A DNA stretch of 64,000 nt from Psychrobacter alimentarius (GTDB lineage Bacteria > Pseudomonadota > Gammaproteobacteria > Pseudomonadales > Moraxellaceae): positions 1,364,001 to 1,428,000 of the forward strand of contig NZ_CP014945.1 of the NCBI RefSeq assembly GCF_001606025.1, in the 5' to 3' direction. This document shows positions 1 to 9,395 of the stretch, one piece after another. The notes below the pieces were generated by a model. That model did no database searches and was not told where the DNA came from. It saw only the letters and a program-made list of their open reading frames with translations. A program made the position numbers and the translations under genes. How positions within the stretch are numbered: the first letter of the stretch is position 1; each line of letters opens with the position of its first letter.

Positions 1-1195
1 AAGCTTTAGCCAAACAGAAACTGAATATGCCGTAGAGGTCTGTGATGCTGTTTGTAACATTTGGCAGCCTCAGCAAGGACAAGAGGTCATTCTTAACTTA
101 CCAGCGACGGTTGAAGCCTCAATGCCGAACGTTTTTGCTGATCAGGTTGAGTATTTCTGCCGCAATCTTGCCCATCGTGAGCATGTCATTGTCAGCTTGC
201 ACACGCATAATGACCGTGGCTGTGCCGTGGCTGCTGCTGAACTTGGCGTTCTTGCGGGTGCTGATCGTATTGAAGGGACGCTATTAGGTAATGGTGAACG
301 TACAGGTAATATGGATATCATGGTCATGGCCATGAACTTATTTAGTCAGGGTATCGATCCTGAGCTTGATTTTAGTAACATGAGCGAAATTGTACAGGTG
401 GTAAGTGAATGTAATAACTTACCTTTACATCCGCGTCATCCTTATGTGGGCGAATTGGTATTTACCGCCTTTAGTGGCTCACATCAAGACGCCATCAAAA
501 AATCGCTTGATTACAATGAAAAGCATCAAGACGAGACCGACAATGTTTGGGATGTGGCTTACTTACCGATTGATCCGGCGCATATTGGTCGTAGTTATCA
601 AGATGTGGTACGTATCAATAGCCAATCTGGTAAAGGCGGTGTCGCTTACATTTTGCAGCGTAATTATGGGTTTAACTTACCACGTTGGATGCAAATTGAC
701 TTTAGCGGTGTGGTACAAAAACAAGCTGAGGCCGTAGCGCGTGAGTTACAGAATGACGAGATTTTGCAGACCTTTGAAGACACATATCTACAGCAGGGTA
801 AGTTTGAGCTATTAGATTATAGTGTCAATAATAAAGGTGGCGAGGTCTACTTTAACGGTCAAGTACAAATGAATGGTGATATCATCAACATTGATGGTAC
901 TGGTAATGGTCCATTGTCATCTTTTATTGATGGTCTTGCACAGCATACAGGCAAATCACTCCACATCATTAATTATGCTGAGCATGCAATCAATCCACAG
1001 CACAATAATGGTAATGGCATTGATGATGATACCAATCGGGACAATAAGACCAATGCAAACGCTGCAGCTTACATTCAATTGAATGTAGATGGTGATGTTT
1101 ATTCAGGTATTGGCACTTGTAGCAGTACGGTATCGGCAATGCTTAAAGGCGCGTTATCTGCTTTTGCCCAAGCAGTAGGCACCGCTGCCGCCTAA
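1..1195 (+). CDS. leuA: 2-isopropylmalate synthase, C-terminal ~397 residues (5' end outside window)
   Basis: First step of leucine synthesis: acetyl-CoA + 2-oxoisovalerate to 2-isopropylmalate, cytosolic. The reading frame is open from base 2, so the window cuts the gene and roughly a third is missing. Seen: the NLPATVE strand, the metal-binding HTHNDRG motif, and GADRIEG/GNGERTGN of the TIM barrel, typical of the longer yeast/actinobacterial-type LeuA. The C-terminal leucine-sensing dimer domain follows (FELLDYSV, GTGNGPLSSF, ending in GTCSSTVSAMLKGAL). Inside that domain, about residues 335-350 of the visible part, is a low-complexity Asn/Asp-rich loop (HNNGNGIDDDTNRDNK), probably a surface insertion. 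A hairpin terminator follows the stop. Identity is secure. Confidence 0.95.
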   Translation, partial: SFSQTETEYAVEVCDAVCNIWQPQQGQEVILNLPATVEASMPNVFADQVEYFCRNLAHREHVIVSLHTHNDRGCAVAAAELGVLAGADRIEGTLLGNGERTGNMDIMVMAMNLFSQGIDPELDFSNMSEIVQVVSECNNLPLHPRHPYVGELVFTAFSGSHQDAIKKSLDYNEKHQDETDNVWDVAYLPIDPAHIGRSYQDVVRINSQSGKGGVAYILQRNYGFNLPRWMQIDFSGVVQKQAEAVARELQNDEILQTFEDTYLQQGKFELLDYSVNNKGGEVYFNGQVQMNGDIINIDGTGNGPLSSFIDGLAQHTGKSLHIINYAEHAINPQHNNGNGIDDDTNRDNKTNANAAAYIQLNVDGDVYSGIGTCSSTVSAMLKGALSAFAQAVGTAAA

Positions 1196-1230
1196 TAGTT
1201 ATATAATGGTATTGGCCCTATGTATTAATG

Positions 1231-1281
1231 ACACCATCGCTCCTTGCTATATGCAAGTACAGTGATGGTGTTATTTTTTTT
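1231..1281 (+). terminator. Rho-independent terminator of leuA
   Basis: Ten-base arms ACACCATCGC (1231-1240) and GTGATGGTGT (1262-1271) pair with one G.U wobble around a 21-base loop and run into a T-rich tract (1272-1281), 36 bases after the leuA stop. Confidence 0.8.
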
Positions 1282-1440
1282 ACTATAGAAGCATTAGGGC
1301 TCTGATGTAGCATTTTATAATGATGCATTATTTTAGCGTGCGCTAAGTCAGCATCAATAGCATAATGTTACTTGTATTTTTGGTGTCTAAGACTTACGCT
1401 AATGTATATAACGCATATTATTATAAATAAAAGGTTAATT

Positions 1441-2064
1441 ATGGAACCTATATCATTTGCTTCATTTTCATTAGCAGCTTTGTTGGCCTCATTGCCAGCG
1501 AATGGTGAAGTCATTAGTAAGCCAACGATTACTACTCATATCAGTCCTGCAATCGCTGGACAATGGGAGATAGATTTAGACAGCGAGATCACCATGACGA
1601 AAGAGGCTGAAGCCAGACAGGCTGCTGCCTTAGTCGATGGACAGAACGTTGACAGAGATGAGCCTAGAATAGTGGCAGGATCAGAAGGCGGTATTCTGAC
1701 CCAAGATGAGCAACGGGCGCTTAATATTCAATCAAATCCTAACAAAGATTTGATCGCATCTACTAAAGTCTCCAATCAATGTCGCGAGCTATATAATTTT
1801 GCAGCAGATAATGAGGTATGGACTGTCAGTGGCAAAGAATTGACATATGGTCGCTATCTCATCACACATCGTGAAGAGGGACTACCTATTATCGCTATTA
1901 AAACTATCTATGATAATAACGAAGTAGATTGTTCTGGTAATAAAATTGATCAAACGGATGAAGCATTAATTGCATTTGTGAATCATGATGGCAACCAAAT
2001 GCAGTGGTGTGCCGATCCTGATGGTAATGAGTGCTTTATGAACTTCAATAGAATATTGCCTTAA
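1441..2064 (+). CDS. Hypothetical, probably exported protein (207 aa)
   Basis: Family not recognised. The ATG at 1441 is preceded by AAAGG about 7 bases upstream; earlier in-frame starts at 1372 (TTG) and 1402 (ATG) lack a ribosome site, although starting at 1402 would add the basic residues that the N-terminus otherwise lacks. Residues 5-20 are hydrophobic (FASFSLAALLASLPA) and could be a signal sequence. The middle is acidic and alanine-rich. The C-terminal ~110 residues look like a compact extracellular domain with four cysteines (NQC, VDC, MQWC, NEC) that could form two disulfides. Stands alone between two terminators. Periplasmic location is inference. Confidence 0.6.
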   Translation: MEPISFASFSLAALLASLPANGEVISKPTITTHISPAIAGQWEIDLDSEITMTKEAEARQAAALVDGQNVDRDEPRIVAGSEGGILTQDEQRALNIQSNPNKDLIASTKVSNQCRELYNFAADNEVWTVSGKELTYGRYLITHREEGLPIIAIKTIYDNNEVDCSGNKIDQTDEALIAFVNHDGNQMQWCADPDGNECFMNFNRILP

Positions 2065-2100
2065 CCAGCTATAGGGGTTATCCTTAATTCTCAAAATAAA

Positions 2101-2130
2101 AAACCGCTATTTTAAATAGCGGTTTTTTTA
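2101..2130. terminator. Bidirectional terminator between the exported protein gene and accC
   Basis: Perfect 12-base arms AAACCGCTATTT (2101-2112) and AAATAGCGGTTT (2114-2125), flanked by A-rich sequence on the left and T-rich on the right, so it can end the + gene (stop 2064) and the convergent accC (stop 2154). Confidence 0.85.
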
Positions 2131-2153
2131 TTTTGATAGATTACATTTTCAAT

Positions 2154-3515
2154 CTAGGATTGTTTTTTTGCTTTGTTCGCTGTTAAAAGCTCTCTTTCAA
2201 GATAATGGATATTTTGTGCTTCATTGACAAAATTATCATCTGCTAAAATCACGTCACGATGTAGAGGGATGTTGGTTTTGATGCCTTCAATGACCAATTC
2301 ATCAAGTGCATGCAATGTTTTAGATACCGCTTGCTGACGGGTTTGACCGTGGCAAATCAGTTTGCCAATCAACGAGTCATAATAAGTCGGTATTTCGTAG
2401 CCAGGATATAGGTGTGAATCAAACCGAACGCCCGCGCCACTTGGAGCAAACAATTGACTTACTGTACCAGGGCAAGGAACAAAGGTTGCTGCATCTTCAG
2501 CATTAATACGGCATTCAATCGCATGTCCTTGAATCTCAATCTCGCTTTGACGATAAGACAATCCATAACCAGCAGCGATTTTAAGCTGTTCAACGACCAC
2601 ATCGATACCTGTAATCATTTCGGTAACAGGGTGCTCAACCTGAACACGAGTGTTCATCTCGATGAAGAAAAATTCGTTGTTTTCAAATAAAAATTCGAAA
2701 GTACCTGCGCCGCGATATTTCACTAGCTCACATGCTTTTACGCAAGCTCTTAATATAGGCTCACGCACATCATCAGGGATGTCAGGAGCAGGGGCTTCTT
2801 CTAATACTTTTTGGTGACGACGTTGTAGCGAGCAATCGCGATCATACAAATGAATAGCATTGCCGTTGCCATCACCCAATACCTGTACTTCTACGTGGCG
2901 CGGGTTTTGTAGATAACGCTCCATATAAACAGTATCATCGCCAAACCACAATTCTGCTTCTTGTTTGGCAGCTTGTACTTGACCAACGATATCTTCAAAT
3001 CGCTCAACCACACGCATACCACGACCGCCGCCACCAGAAGCGGCTTTAATCAACAATGGAAAACCAATATTGCGTGCTTGCTCTTCAGCATTATGGAGCG
3101 TAACGGCACCCACAGAGCCAGGCACGGTCGGTACACCTGCTTTTTTCATCGCGTTAATGGCTGATACTTTGTTACCCATCAAACGAATATGATCAGCGTT
3201 AGGGCCAACGAAGGTCAGACCTGCCTCTTCAACTCGTTCAGCAAACTCAGCATTCTCGGATAAAAAGCCGTAGCCAGGGTGAATGGCATCAGCGCCAGTG
3301 ATTTCGGCTGCGGTCAAAATGGTATTGATGTCAAGATAACTCTGACTGGCGTTAGGTTTGCCAATACAGATTGCTTCGTCAACAAAGCGCAAATGCATTA
3401 AGTTTGCATCAGCTGTGGAATAGACACCTACAGTTTCTATTCCAAGAGCTTTACAAGCTCGAACGATACGCAGGGCAATCTCACCTCTATTGGCGATGAG
3501 CAGTTTTTTTATCAT
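2154..3515 (-). CDS. accC: Biotin carboxylase subunit of acetyl-CoA carboxylase
   Basis: ATP-dependent carboxylation of the biotin on AccB, the first half of the malonyl-CoA-forming reaction that starts fatty acid synthesis. At 453 aa it is close to the E. coli length (449). Seen: biotin carboxylase N domain ([14 protein letters not shown]), ATP-grasp glycine loop ([12 protein letters not shown], about 160-171), [10 protein letters not shown], the [13 protein letters not shown] segment and catalytic [14 protein letters not shown] (about 285-300), then the biotin carboxylase C domain. AAGGA lies 8 bases before the ATG. It follows accB by ~157 bases and is presumably co-transcribed with it. Confidence 0.97.
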   Translation of the reverse strand: MIKKLLIANRGEIALRIVRACKALGIETVGVYSTADANLMHLRFVDEAICIGKPNASQSYLDINTILTAAEITGADAIHPGYGFLSENAEFAERVEEAGLTFVGPNADHIRLMGNKVSAINAMKKAGVPTVPGSVGAVTLHNAEEQARNIGFPLLIKAASGGGGRGMRVVERFEDIVGQVQAAKQEAELWFGDDTVYMERYLQNPRHVEVQVLGDGNGNAIHLYDRDCSLQRRHQKVLEEAPAPDIPDDVREPILRACVKACELVKYRGAGTFEFLFENNEFFFIEMNTRVQVEHPVTEMITGIDVVVEQLKIAAGYGLSYRQSEIEIQGHAIECRINAEDAATFVPCPGTVSQLFAPSGAGVRFDSHLYPGYEIPTYYDSLIGKLICHGQTRQQAVSKTLHALDELVIEGIKTNIPLHRDVILADDNFVNEAQNIHYLERELLTANKAKKQS

Positions 3516-3592
3516 GGGTTCATCCTTGTCGAAGCGGCATTCATTGATAGAGTCGCTAGCTTAGGCATATTCAAATTAAATGCACTTAGTAT

Positions 3593-3617
3593 AAGACGAT
3601 CTAAATTAGATCATCTT
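3593..3617 (-). other. Inverted repeat in the accB-accC intergenic region
   Basis: AAGACGATCT (3593-3602) and AGATCATCTT (3608-3617) pair over 10 positions with one mismatch around a 5-base loop. No U-run follows in the accC direction, so it is not a simple terminator; it could be a processing or stability element between the two cistrons. Inference only. Confidence 0.35.
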
Positions 3618-3672
3618 ACAGAAGATAACGAAGCCTCTATCATCATGAGATAAAGTATGGCAAAAATAGTCG

Positions 3673-4104
3673 TTAAGCTTTGTAGCGTACGACAGGCTGA
3701 CCAAACTGTACCACTTCTGAGTTATTCACTAAGATTTCGTCAATGACACCACTTTGGGTCGCTTCAAGAGGATTCATGATTTTCATCGCTTCAATAATCC
3801 CTAAGGTGTCACCAGCCTGTACCTTTTGTCCAACCTTTACAAATGGCGGATCATTAGGACTAGGGGCTGAATAATAAACACCTACCATTGGCGATGTCTC
3901 AACACTACCAGCTTTTACCGCTGCAGGCGCGGCTTCAGCAGCGATTGGTGCACCAGCAGCAGCGGGCGCAGCCATCATCGTTGGCGCAGGCGCATCATAG
4001 TGACGAGTCAAACTGATATGCTCATCATCTGAGCTAACTTCTAAATTAACCAGTTCACTTTCTTCCATAAGGGCGATCAGGGTGCGTATTTTTTCAATAT
4101 CCAT
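3673..4104 (-). CDS. accB: Biotin carboxyl carrier protein of acetyl-CoA carboxylase
   Basis: Carries biotin between AccC and the carboxyltransferase in fatty acid synthesis. The ATG at 4104 gives MDIEKIRTLIALM, matching the family's usual MDIxKIxxLI start; a frame-compatible TTG 24 bases further up is unlikely. 143 aa. Layout: N-terminal helix region, an Ala/Pro-rich flexible linker (about 40-70), then the biotinyl domain with EAMKIMN, biotinylated Lys at about residue 108. First gene of accB-accC; a plausible promoter lies at 4172-4200. Confidence 0.95.
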   Translation of the reverse strand: MDIEKIRTLIALMEESELVNLEVSSDDEHISLTRHYDAPAPTMMAAPAAAGAPIAAEAAPAAVKAGSVETSPMVGVYYSAPSPNDPPFVKVGQKVQAGDTLGIIEAMKIMNPLEATQSGVIDEILVNNSEVVQFGQPVVRYKA

Positions 4105-4171
4105 AGTTTTAATTTTGCCTTGTACCAAAGTCGAGAAATAGTGTAACTAAATATTGTGTAGATAATTGCTA

Positions 4172-4200
4172 ATGATACCTATATTCCGGTCAATGAGCAA
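4172..4200 (-). promoter_or_regulatory. Candidate sigma-70 promoter of accBC
   Basis: Read on the minus strand: TTGCTC (-35, 4200-4195), a 17-base spacer, TATCAT (-10, 4177-4172), leaving a leader of roughly 60 bases before the accB ATG. Consensus match is moderate; no experimental support. Confidence 0.4.
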
Positions 4201-4351
4201 TCGATGTACAGTTGTTAACTGAGTTTTTTTACATATTATGACGTAAGCTATCGTACGCGTAAGAAAATATTAACGATTTATCATAATCTATGTGACCTCA
4301 TAGCGCCAGTAAATATCATTAGAAGTATTGTTTGGATGAATCGAAACACGA

Positions 4352-5752
4352 TCAACCCCACAAAGCTCTCAAACGTCTTTGTTGATAACGTAGTCGTAAT
4401 GTGAGTAAGATAGACGACAAAACCAAACCAGTAATCAATGCCATCCAAAACCCCTGTGCACCAACATCAGTGAAGCGCACTAAATAAATACCTAGTGGTA
4501 AAGCCACTAACCAATAACAAAATAGCGTGACCAACATGGGTACGGCAGTGTCTTGCATACCGCGCAATATCCCTGCGATGTTTACTTGCCAGCCATCAAA
4601 TAGCTGATAAGCGAGCGCAAAAATAAGCAGATGCATAGATTGAGCCATCACGGCTGGATTATCAGTGAAGGCTGCTGCCAATTGTGGTCTAAATAGCCAT
4701 ATTCCAAGCATACAAATAATGGCAATCAATACTGTCCATATGAGACCAGTGGCTTGCACCTGACGCAGCGCCATCATGTTTTTTTCGCCAAAGCGATTAG
4801 ATACCATGATGGTTAATGCCATCGCGACTGATATAGGTATCATGAACAATTGCGAGGTGACAGACAATGCGACTTGATGCGATGCAGTTGCCAGCTCGCC
4901 CAATGGACTGATAACGAGTGCGCCCAAGCTAAATAAACTGGCTTCAAAAAAGATGGACACACCAATAGGAATACCAAGCTTAAGAAGTTTTTTGATCTGT
5001 GCACGATTAGGACTGGCAAACGCATAAAAAAAGCGAGTACTGGCAAACTGTTTACGCTTAGTAAAACTGGTATAAGTAGCGAGTAGTAACACGTTTATCC
5101 ATAAAACTAAGGCAGTTGCAACCCCGCAACCGGCGCCGCCAAGCTCAGGCATCCCAAATAAACCATGAATAAAAATATAGTTCAGAGGAATATCGGCAAG
5201 TAAGCCGATGATACTAATGACAGTCACGGGCTCAGGTCGACCAAGTGCTTCGCAATAGCTGCGCAGTACCGCATAGACAGCCAAAGCAGGGAAACCAAAG
5301 GAGACACCATGCAAATATTGCGTGGCAATTGGCTGAATGTTCTCAGGTACACCCATGATTCCGAGTACATTAGGCGCTAAATTGACAACGATGAAACCAA
5401 TAATACCAAGGACACCAGCAGTCCATAAAGATTGCTGTGTGATATGTGGTACTTGACTGTGCTGATCTTTACCTATCGCTTCACCAATCAGCGGTGTGGT
5501 TGCGATTAAAATACCAGAAGCCAATAAAAATAGAGGAAGCCAGATACCAGATCCAACAGCCACGGCCGCTAAATCAAGTGCAGAGACTTGACCCGCCATA
5601 ATGGCATCTACGACACCGAGCGCTGCTTGGCAAAATTGAGTAATCAAAATAGGAAGCGCAAGCACGCCTAAGCGGAAGCTGTAGCTTTTAAAGTCTTTAA
5701 AAGATAATGGGAAAACCATAGTGAGCAACTTTTTATTCTTTGTGGTCGTCAT
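4352..5752 (-). CDS. norM: MATE-family multidrug/Na+ efflux transporter (NorM-like)
   Basis: Inner-membrane cation-coupled exporter of the multidrug and toxin extrusion family. 466 aa with about twelve hydrophobic segments in two six-helix halves; the first half begins with LALPILITQFCQAALGVVDAIMAGQ, the usual MATE TM1-2 signature, and the second with LGIPIGVSIFFEASLFSLGALV. The start is uncertain: neither the ATG at 5752 nor the one at 5719 has a clear ribosome site. It sits alone, with ~250 bases on each side. NorM is inferred from general similarity; the substrate cannot be told from sequence. Confidence 0.85.
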   Translation of the reverse strand: MTTTKNKKLLTMVFPLSFKDFKSYSFRLGVLALPILITQFCQAALGVVDAIMAGQVSALDLAAVAVGSGIWLPLFLLASGILIATTPLIGEAIGKDQHSQVPHITQQSLWTAGVLGIIGFIVVNLAPNVLGIMGVPENIQPIATQYLHGVSFGFPALAVYAVLRSYCEALGRPEPVTVISIIGLLADIPLNYIFIHGLFGMPELGGAGCGVATALVLWINVLLLATYTSFTKRKQFASTRFFYAFASPNRAQIKKLLKLGIPIGVSIFFEASLFSLGALVISPLGELATASHQVALSVTSQLFMIPISVAMALTIMVSNRFGEKNMMALRQVQATGLIWTVLIAIICMLGIWLFRPQLAAAFTDNPAVMAQSMHLLIFALAYQLFDGWQVNIAGILRGMQDTAVPMLVTLFCYWLVALPLGIYLVRFTDVGAQGFWMALITGLVLSSILLTLRLRYQQRRLRALWG

Positions 5753-5884
5753 TGCGGATGAGCAAATATGGTCATCAGCAAATCAATAGCGGACAGTAAG
5801 ATAGAAGTTGTGCCAATGATGATAATTTGATAAACAGTAGAAGCAAGCCTATAAGGGCAAAGTCTGAAAATAAAATGAAAGGCA

Positions 5885-5930
5885 CAAAAATAAAAATAAC
5901 CCGTCAATTCAAAAAGTGAATAGACAGGTT
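5885..5930 (-). terminator. Terminator downstream of the repeat lipoprotein
   Basis: On the minus strand AACCTGTCTATTCA pairs with TGAATTGACGGGTT (one G.U, one mismatch; 5930-5898) around a short loop and is followed by a T-rich tract (5897-5885). It would end transcription of the lipoprotein gene (stop at 6009) before norM. Confidence 0.65.
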
Positions 5931-6008
5931 ACAAGTAAAGAAGATGGTAAAGAAGCTGGGCTATGATGTCAACGTTAAAGAAGCGTTTGTTATCACTAAA
6001 ATATTAGC

Positions 6009-7049
6009 TCATAAAGATTCTGGTAAATCTTGTACCACTGCTTGATATCCGATTAGTGTATTATTCGCGTCAAATGCTTGTACGACAATCGCGTAGTTAA
6101 TTGATTTGTCAGAAATAACAGGCGCAAACTGGGTTTCAAGATTACTCAATACCAGATTCTGTACATAGCCATTAGCACCCGATTCTGCTTTATTGACGTC
6201 GATTTGACTGATTAATACGTGCTGAGTATTAGCAGGGTTTTTCCAAGTAGCATTTTTCTGATTTCCATTACCGACAATGTCAAGGTTCATTTGACCAAGT
6301 TCATAGTCCAGAGGATAGGTTCTAAAATTGGAACGATCACTAATGGTATAAGTCACATTACAATTGTTTTCGCCACTTGATAGCGTTTTGCCGCCTAATC
6401 CGTCTTGATATTCAAAACTGCCTTTCCACGGTGAGCCTGCTTCTTTTTCTTCAAAACTACCAGCAAAGGTAGTTAGCAAGTTTGGTGTTTCTATCCCTAA
6501 CTCATTAACATACTTAACATCCAAAAACTCTAAAGTATCGAGACTGCCTGTCACTTTACCAGCGATATAATTATCGATTTTTAGGGCTGAATTTACACCC
6601 AAGCTATTATTTTCTTGGCAAGCTTGTTGCTGATAGCTAATGCTACCGTCAACACTGCCAACCCCATCTTTACTGATGTCAAAGTATACGGCGCCAATAT
6701 CAGTATCGTTGCTGTCACCATCATTGAGTTCAACGAAGTGTCCAACATACAGACCACCACGTCCACCCTCTGGTGTCAGCTTGTCTAGGAAATTATCCAG
6801 TGACTCTTCTGGCAAGAATACTGACTTTAAAATCTCAGCCATAGATTTTTCGTCATCGCTGAGTTTGTCTTCAACTTCTTTATATTTTTCTTTTACTTTG
6901 TCTTCCACACGATCATATTCGTCTTTTACCTGATCTTCTATGCGGTCGTACTCTTCTTTGGCCTTGTCGCCATCGCTACCACAAGCACTGAGCGTCAAGC
7001 TGAGCATACTGAGGGTTAAGGCAGACAATAGCAGTTTGGGTGCGCTCAT
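6009..7049 (-). CDS. Lipoprotein with N-terminal 11-residue charged repeats (346 aa)
   Basis: Family not recognised. Residues 1-22 form a lipoprotein signal ending in the lipobox LSAC, lipidated Cys23. Just after it lie three 11-residue repeats at about 32-42, 43-53 and 54-64 (EEYDRIEDQVK, DEYDRVEDKVK, EKYKEVEDKLS), highly charged with regular hydrophobic positions, as expected for a helical stalk or coiled coil. The remaining ~280 residues look beta-rich, with two cysteines (QQQACQEN, ENNCNVTY) that might pair. The arrangement suggests an envelope-anchored domain held off the membrane on a helix. Single gene with its own terminator. Outer-membrane location is inferred from the absence of Asp at +2 (CGSD). 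Confidence 0.75.
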   Translation of the reverse strand: MSAPKLLLSALTLSMLSLTLSACGSDGDKAKEEYDRIEDQVKDEYDRVEDKVKEKYKEVEDKLSDDEKSMAEILKSVFLPEESLDNFLDKLTPEGGRGGLYVGHFVELNDGDSNDTDIGAVYFDISKDGVGSVDGSISYQQQACQENNSLGVNSALKIDNYIAGKVTGSLDTLEFLDVKYVNELGIETPNLLTTFAGSFEEKEAGSPWKGSFEYQDGLGGKTLSSGENNCNVTYTISDRSNFRTYPLDYELGQMNLDIVGNGNQKNATWKNPANTQHVLISQIDVNKAESGANGYVQNLVLSNLETQFAPVISDKSINYAIVVQAFDANNTLIGYQAVVQDLPESL

Positions 7050-7188
7050 AACTAAATCCTAGCGTTGTTATATGACAGTTATAAAAAGGGTAAGCAGATA
7101 AAAAGTCTGTGCTCGCCAATATAGCAAATTTATACAGCACGCACGTGGATAAGTGTTAACTTACAACATAAAATTTTATATATTACCC

Positions 7189-7686
7189 TTACAGATGGAC
7201 GTTGGCCTCGTCTGGCAGTAGGCCAAGAGTATCTGCCATAGACATAATGGCGTGCCAATGTTTTGGCTCAAGTGGAATAATAGTAAGCTGCTCGCAACCT
7301 TTTCTAAGGAGTAAAGAGTCTTCAAGTGCTGGCAAAAACTTCAGCTCTGATAAAGGTAAAACATCTATGAAAGCCAGCTCAAAACTCACTTCTACCATAT
7401 ACCAACGCGGCGCGTCTTCAGTCGCCAGTGGATCGTAATGGCGATGTTCAGGATGAAACTGGCTGGGATCAGGAAATCCTGCTTTGCTAATAGTCATGAT
7501 GCCAGCTGCGCCTGACGGTCTGGCGCTAGAATGATAAAAGACAACTTTGTCGCCAACACGCATGTCATCACGCATAAAATTGCGAGCACGGTAGTTACGA
7601 ACGCCATCCCAGTCGTCTCTCTCTAATCGCTCTAAATCTTCAATACCAAAAAATTTCGGGTTGGATTTCATCAGCCAATAAGCCAT
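7189..7686 (-). CDS. EVE-domain protein
   Basis: 165 aa if started at the ATG at 7686, which has AAGGA about 8 bases upstream; a longer frame to 7779 has no ribosome site and adds a non-conserved extension. The protein opens with AYWLMKSNP and contains WDGVRNYRARNFMRDDMRVGDKVVFYHS, GIMTISK and WYMVEV, the hallmarks of the EVE (PUA-like) fold. Family members bind nucleic acid, some recognising modified cytosine; the cellular role of this housekeeping type is not settled. Divergent from hemW. Function beyond nucleic-acid binding is unknown. Confidence 0.9.
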   Translation of the reverse strand: MAYWLMKSNPKFFGIEDLERLERDDWDGVRNYRARNFMRDDMRVGDKVVFYHSSARPSGAAGIMTISKAGFPDPSQFHPEHRHYDPLATEDAPRWYMVEVSFELAFIDVLPLSELKFLPALEDSLLLRKGCEQLTIIPLEPKHWHAIMSMADTLGLLPDEANVHL

Positions 7687-7950
7687 GTGTTGTATCCTTA
7701 TAGTATGGTCAGTTATTTGTCGTAAACGTCTGATTAATGCGTTTTTAACATGTTGCCTGTAAGCCAATCGTTTTAACATCGGTTTTTATGAGTGGTTTTG
7801 TTGAGAAATTTATCATCGCAGCGCTTTTCTTTACATCATCTAGCCGTTATCCTAGCGCTACTTTCTGCTGATAACATCAGCCACCTATTTGTATAGACCG
7901 TTTTGCAGACAGCTTTTTCACAGATACCTTTATTAAAGAACCCTTCGTTT

Positions 7951-9330
7951 ATGTCAAATACTCAATCTGCTCATTTCTTAAGTAGCAATAGACCTTTTAA
8001 TGATTCTATGGTGAGTGTATGGGACGTGAAAGCCATTCCGCTAGCACTTTATATTCACATCCCGTGGTGCGTCAAAAAGTGCCCTTATTGTGACTTTAAT
8101 TCACACGAGCTACCAGAAGATTCTCAGCTGTCTATGTATGATGAATACGTAGACGCGCTGTTGCTAGATGCTCGATTACAACAGTCACTGACGCAAGAGC
8201 GTGAAATCAGCTCAATATTTATAGGCGGGGGCACCCCTTCATTGCTGCCAATTGCACAGTACCAGCGTTTGTTTTCTGGCTTACGTCGTATTTTTAGCTT
8301 TGCTGAAGACATCGAGGTAACGATGGAAGCCAATCCAGGTACGCTTGAGCATGCCCCTTTTGCTGAGTATTTGAAAGTGGGTATCAATCGGTTGTCTATT
8401 GGGGTACAGAGCTTTGCTGCTGATAAATTGAAAACGCTTGGTCGTATCCATGACCCTGCTCAGGCACTATCAGCAATTCGTGCTGCTCGTGCCGCGGGTT
8501 TTGAGCGAGTCAATGTGGATTTGATGCATGGATTACCGCAGCAAATGATGGATGAAGCATTGACCGATATTCGCATGGCGCATGAAGCGGGTGCTACCCA
8601 TATTTCTTGGTATCAATTAACCATTGAGCCCAACACAGTATTCTATCGCAGTCAGCCTATTTTGCCAGATGAAGACAATTTGGCTGATATTGAGCAAGCT
8701 GGTCAAGCGCTTTTGGAGGACTTGGGCTATAGCAATTATGAAGTCTCAGCTTGGGTGGGCACCTCAGACAAACCGTGTCGTCACAATATTAACTATTGGC
8801 AGTTTGGTGACTACTTGGCGATTGGCGCTGGCGCGCATGGTAAGGTAACGGTTGGTGATATAGGCTCAAACTTAACTGAGAGTAGGCTACGTCCTGTAGA
8901 AACAGACGATAGATTAGAAAATAACTTGCTAGAAGCGTCTGGTATTTACCGTTTTAGTAAGTCGCGCTTGCCTAAAGATTATATGGTTAAAAATGACGAG
9001 TTTGACAGTCATGATACTGCTAACGTTGAGGCTAAAGATTTACCAGTAACTGAGTATTCGTCCATTCAACAACTTGCCCCAAAAATGGTTGGCTGGCAGA
9101 AAATTGCCAGTGACGAGCTTGTCAGTGAGTTCATGCTGAATGTACTACGTTTGCATGGCGGGGTAGAGTGGTCGTTGTTTGAAGCTAGAACGGGTCTTAG
9201 TTACGATGACATTGATGTGCAAGTGAAAAAACTGATAGCGCAGGGATTATTGATAGACAGTACTGAGCATCTACAGCCGACCGCATTAGGGCAGCGTTAC
9301 TTAAATCAAATATTACGAGAGTTTTTATGA
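7951..9330 (+). CDS. hemW: Radical SAM heme chaperone HemW (coproporphyrinogen oxidase-like)
   Basis: HemW binds and delivers heme; it resembles oxygen-independent coproporphyrinogen oxidase but lacks that activity in studied members. Seen: radical-SAM motif CVKKCPYC (Cys40, 44, 47 from this start), FIGGGTPSLL, EANPGT, NRLSIGVQSF and the VNVDLMHGLP strand. The ATG at 7951 is the first plausible start; a TTG at 7903 adds 16 residues, and no start has a strong ribosome site. At ~459 aa it is longer than E. coli HemW (~378): about 25 extra residues at the N-terminus and a roughly 45-residue acidic insertion (about 330-380) between the catalytic domain and the HemN C-terminal domain (EFMLNVLRLHGG). 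Confidence 0.9.
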   Translation: MSNTQSAHFLSSNRPFNDSMVSVWDVKAIPLALYIHIPWCVKKCPYCDFNSHELPEDSQLSMYDEYVDALLLDARLQQSLTQEREISSIFIGGGTPSLLPIAQYQRLFSGLRRIFSFAEDIEVTMEANPGTLEHAPFAEYLKVGINRLSIGVQSFAADKLKTLGRIHDPAQALSAIRAARAAGFERVNVDLMHGLPQQMMDEALTDIRMAHEAGATHISWYQLTIEPNTVFYRSQPILPDEDNLADIEQAGQALLEDLGYSNYEVSAWVGTSDKPCRHNINYWQFGDYLAIGAGAHGKVTVGDIGSNLTESRLRPVETDDRLENNLLEASGIYRFSKSRLPKDYMVKNDEFDSHDTANVEAKDLPVTEYSSIQQLAPKMVGWQKIASDELVSEFMLNVLRLHGGVEWSLFEARTGLSYDDIDVQVKKLIAQGLLIDSTEHLQPTALGQRYLNQILREFL

Positions 9331-9395
9331 CAGTGAATATTGATCGGCATATTATCAAGCAGCAGTTTACAGCTGAAACATCTTAAAAAACTTAC

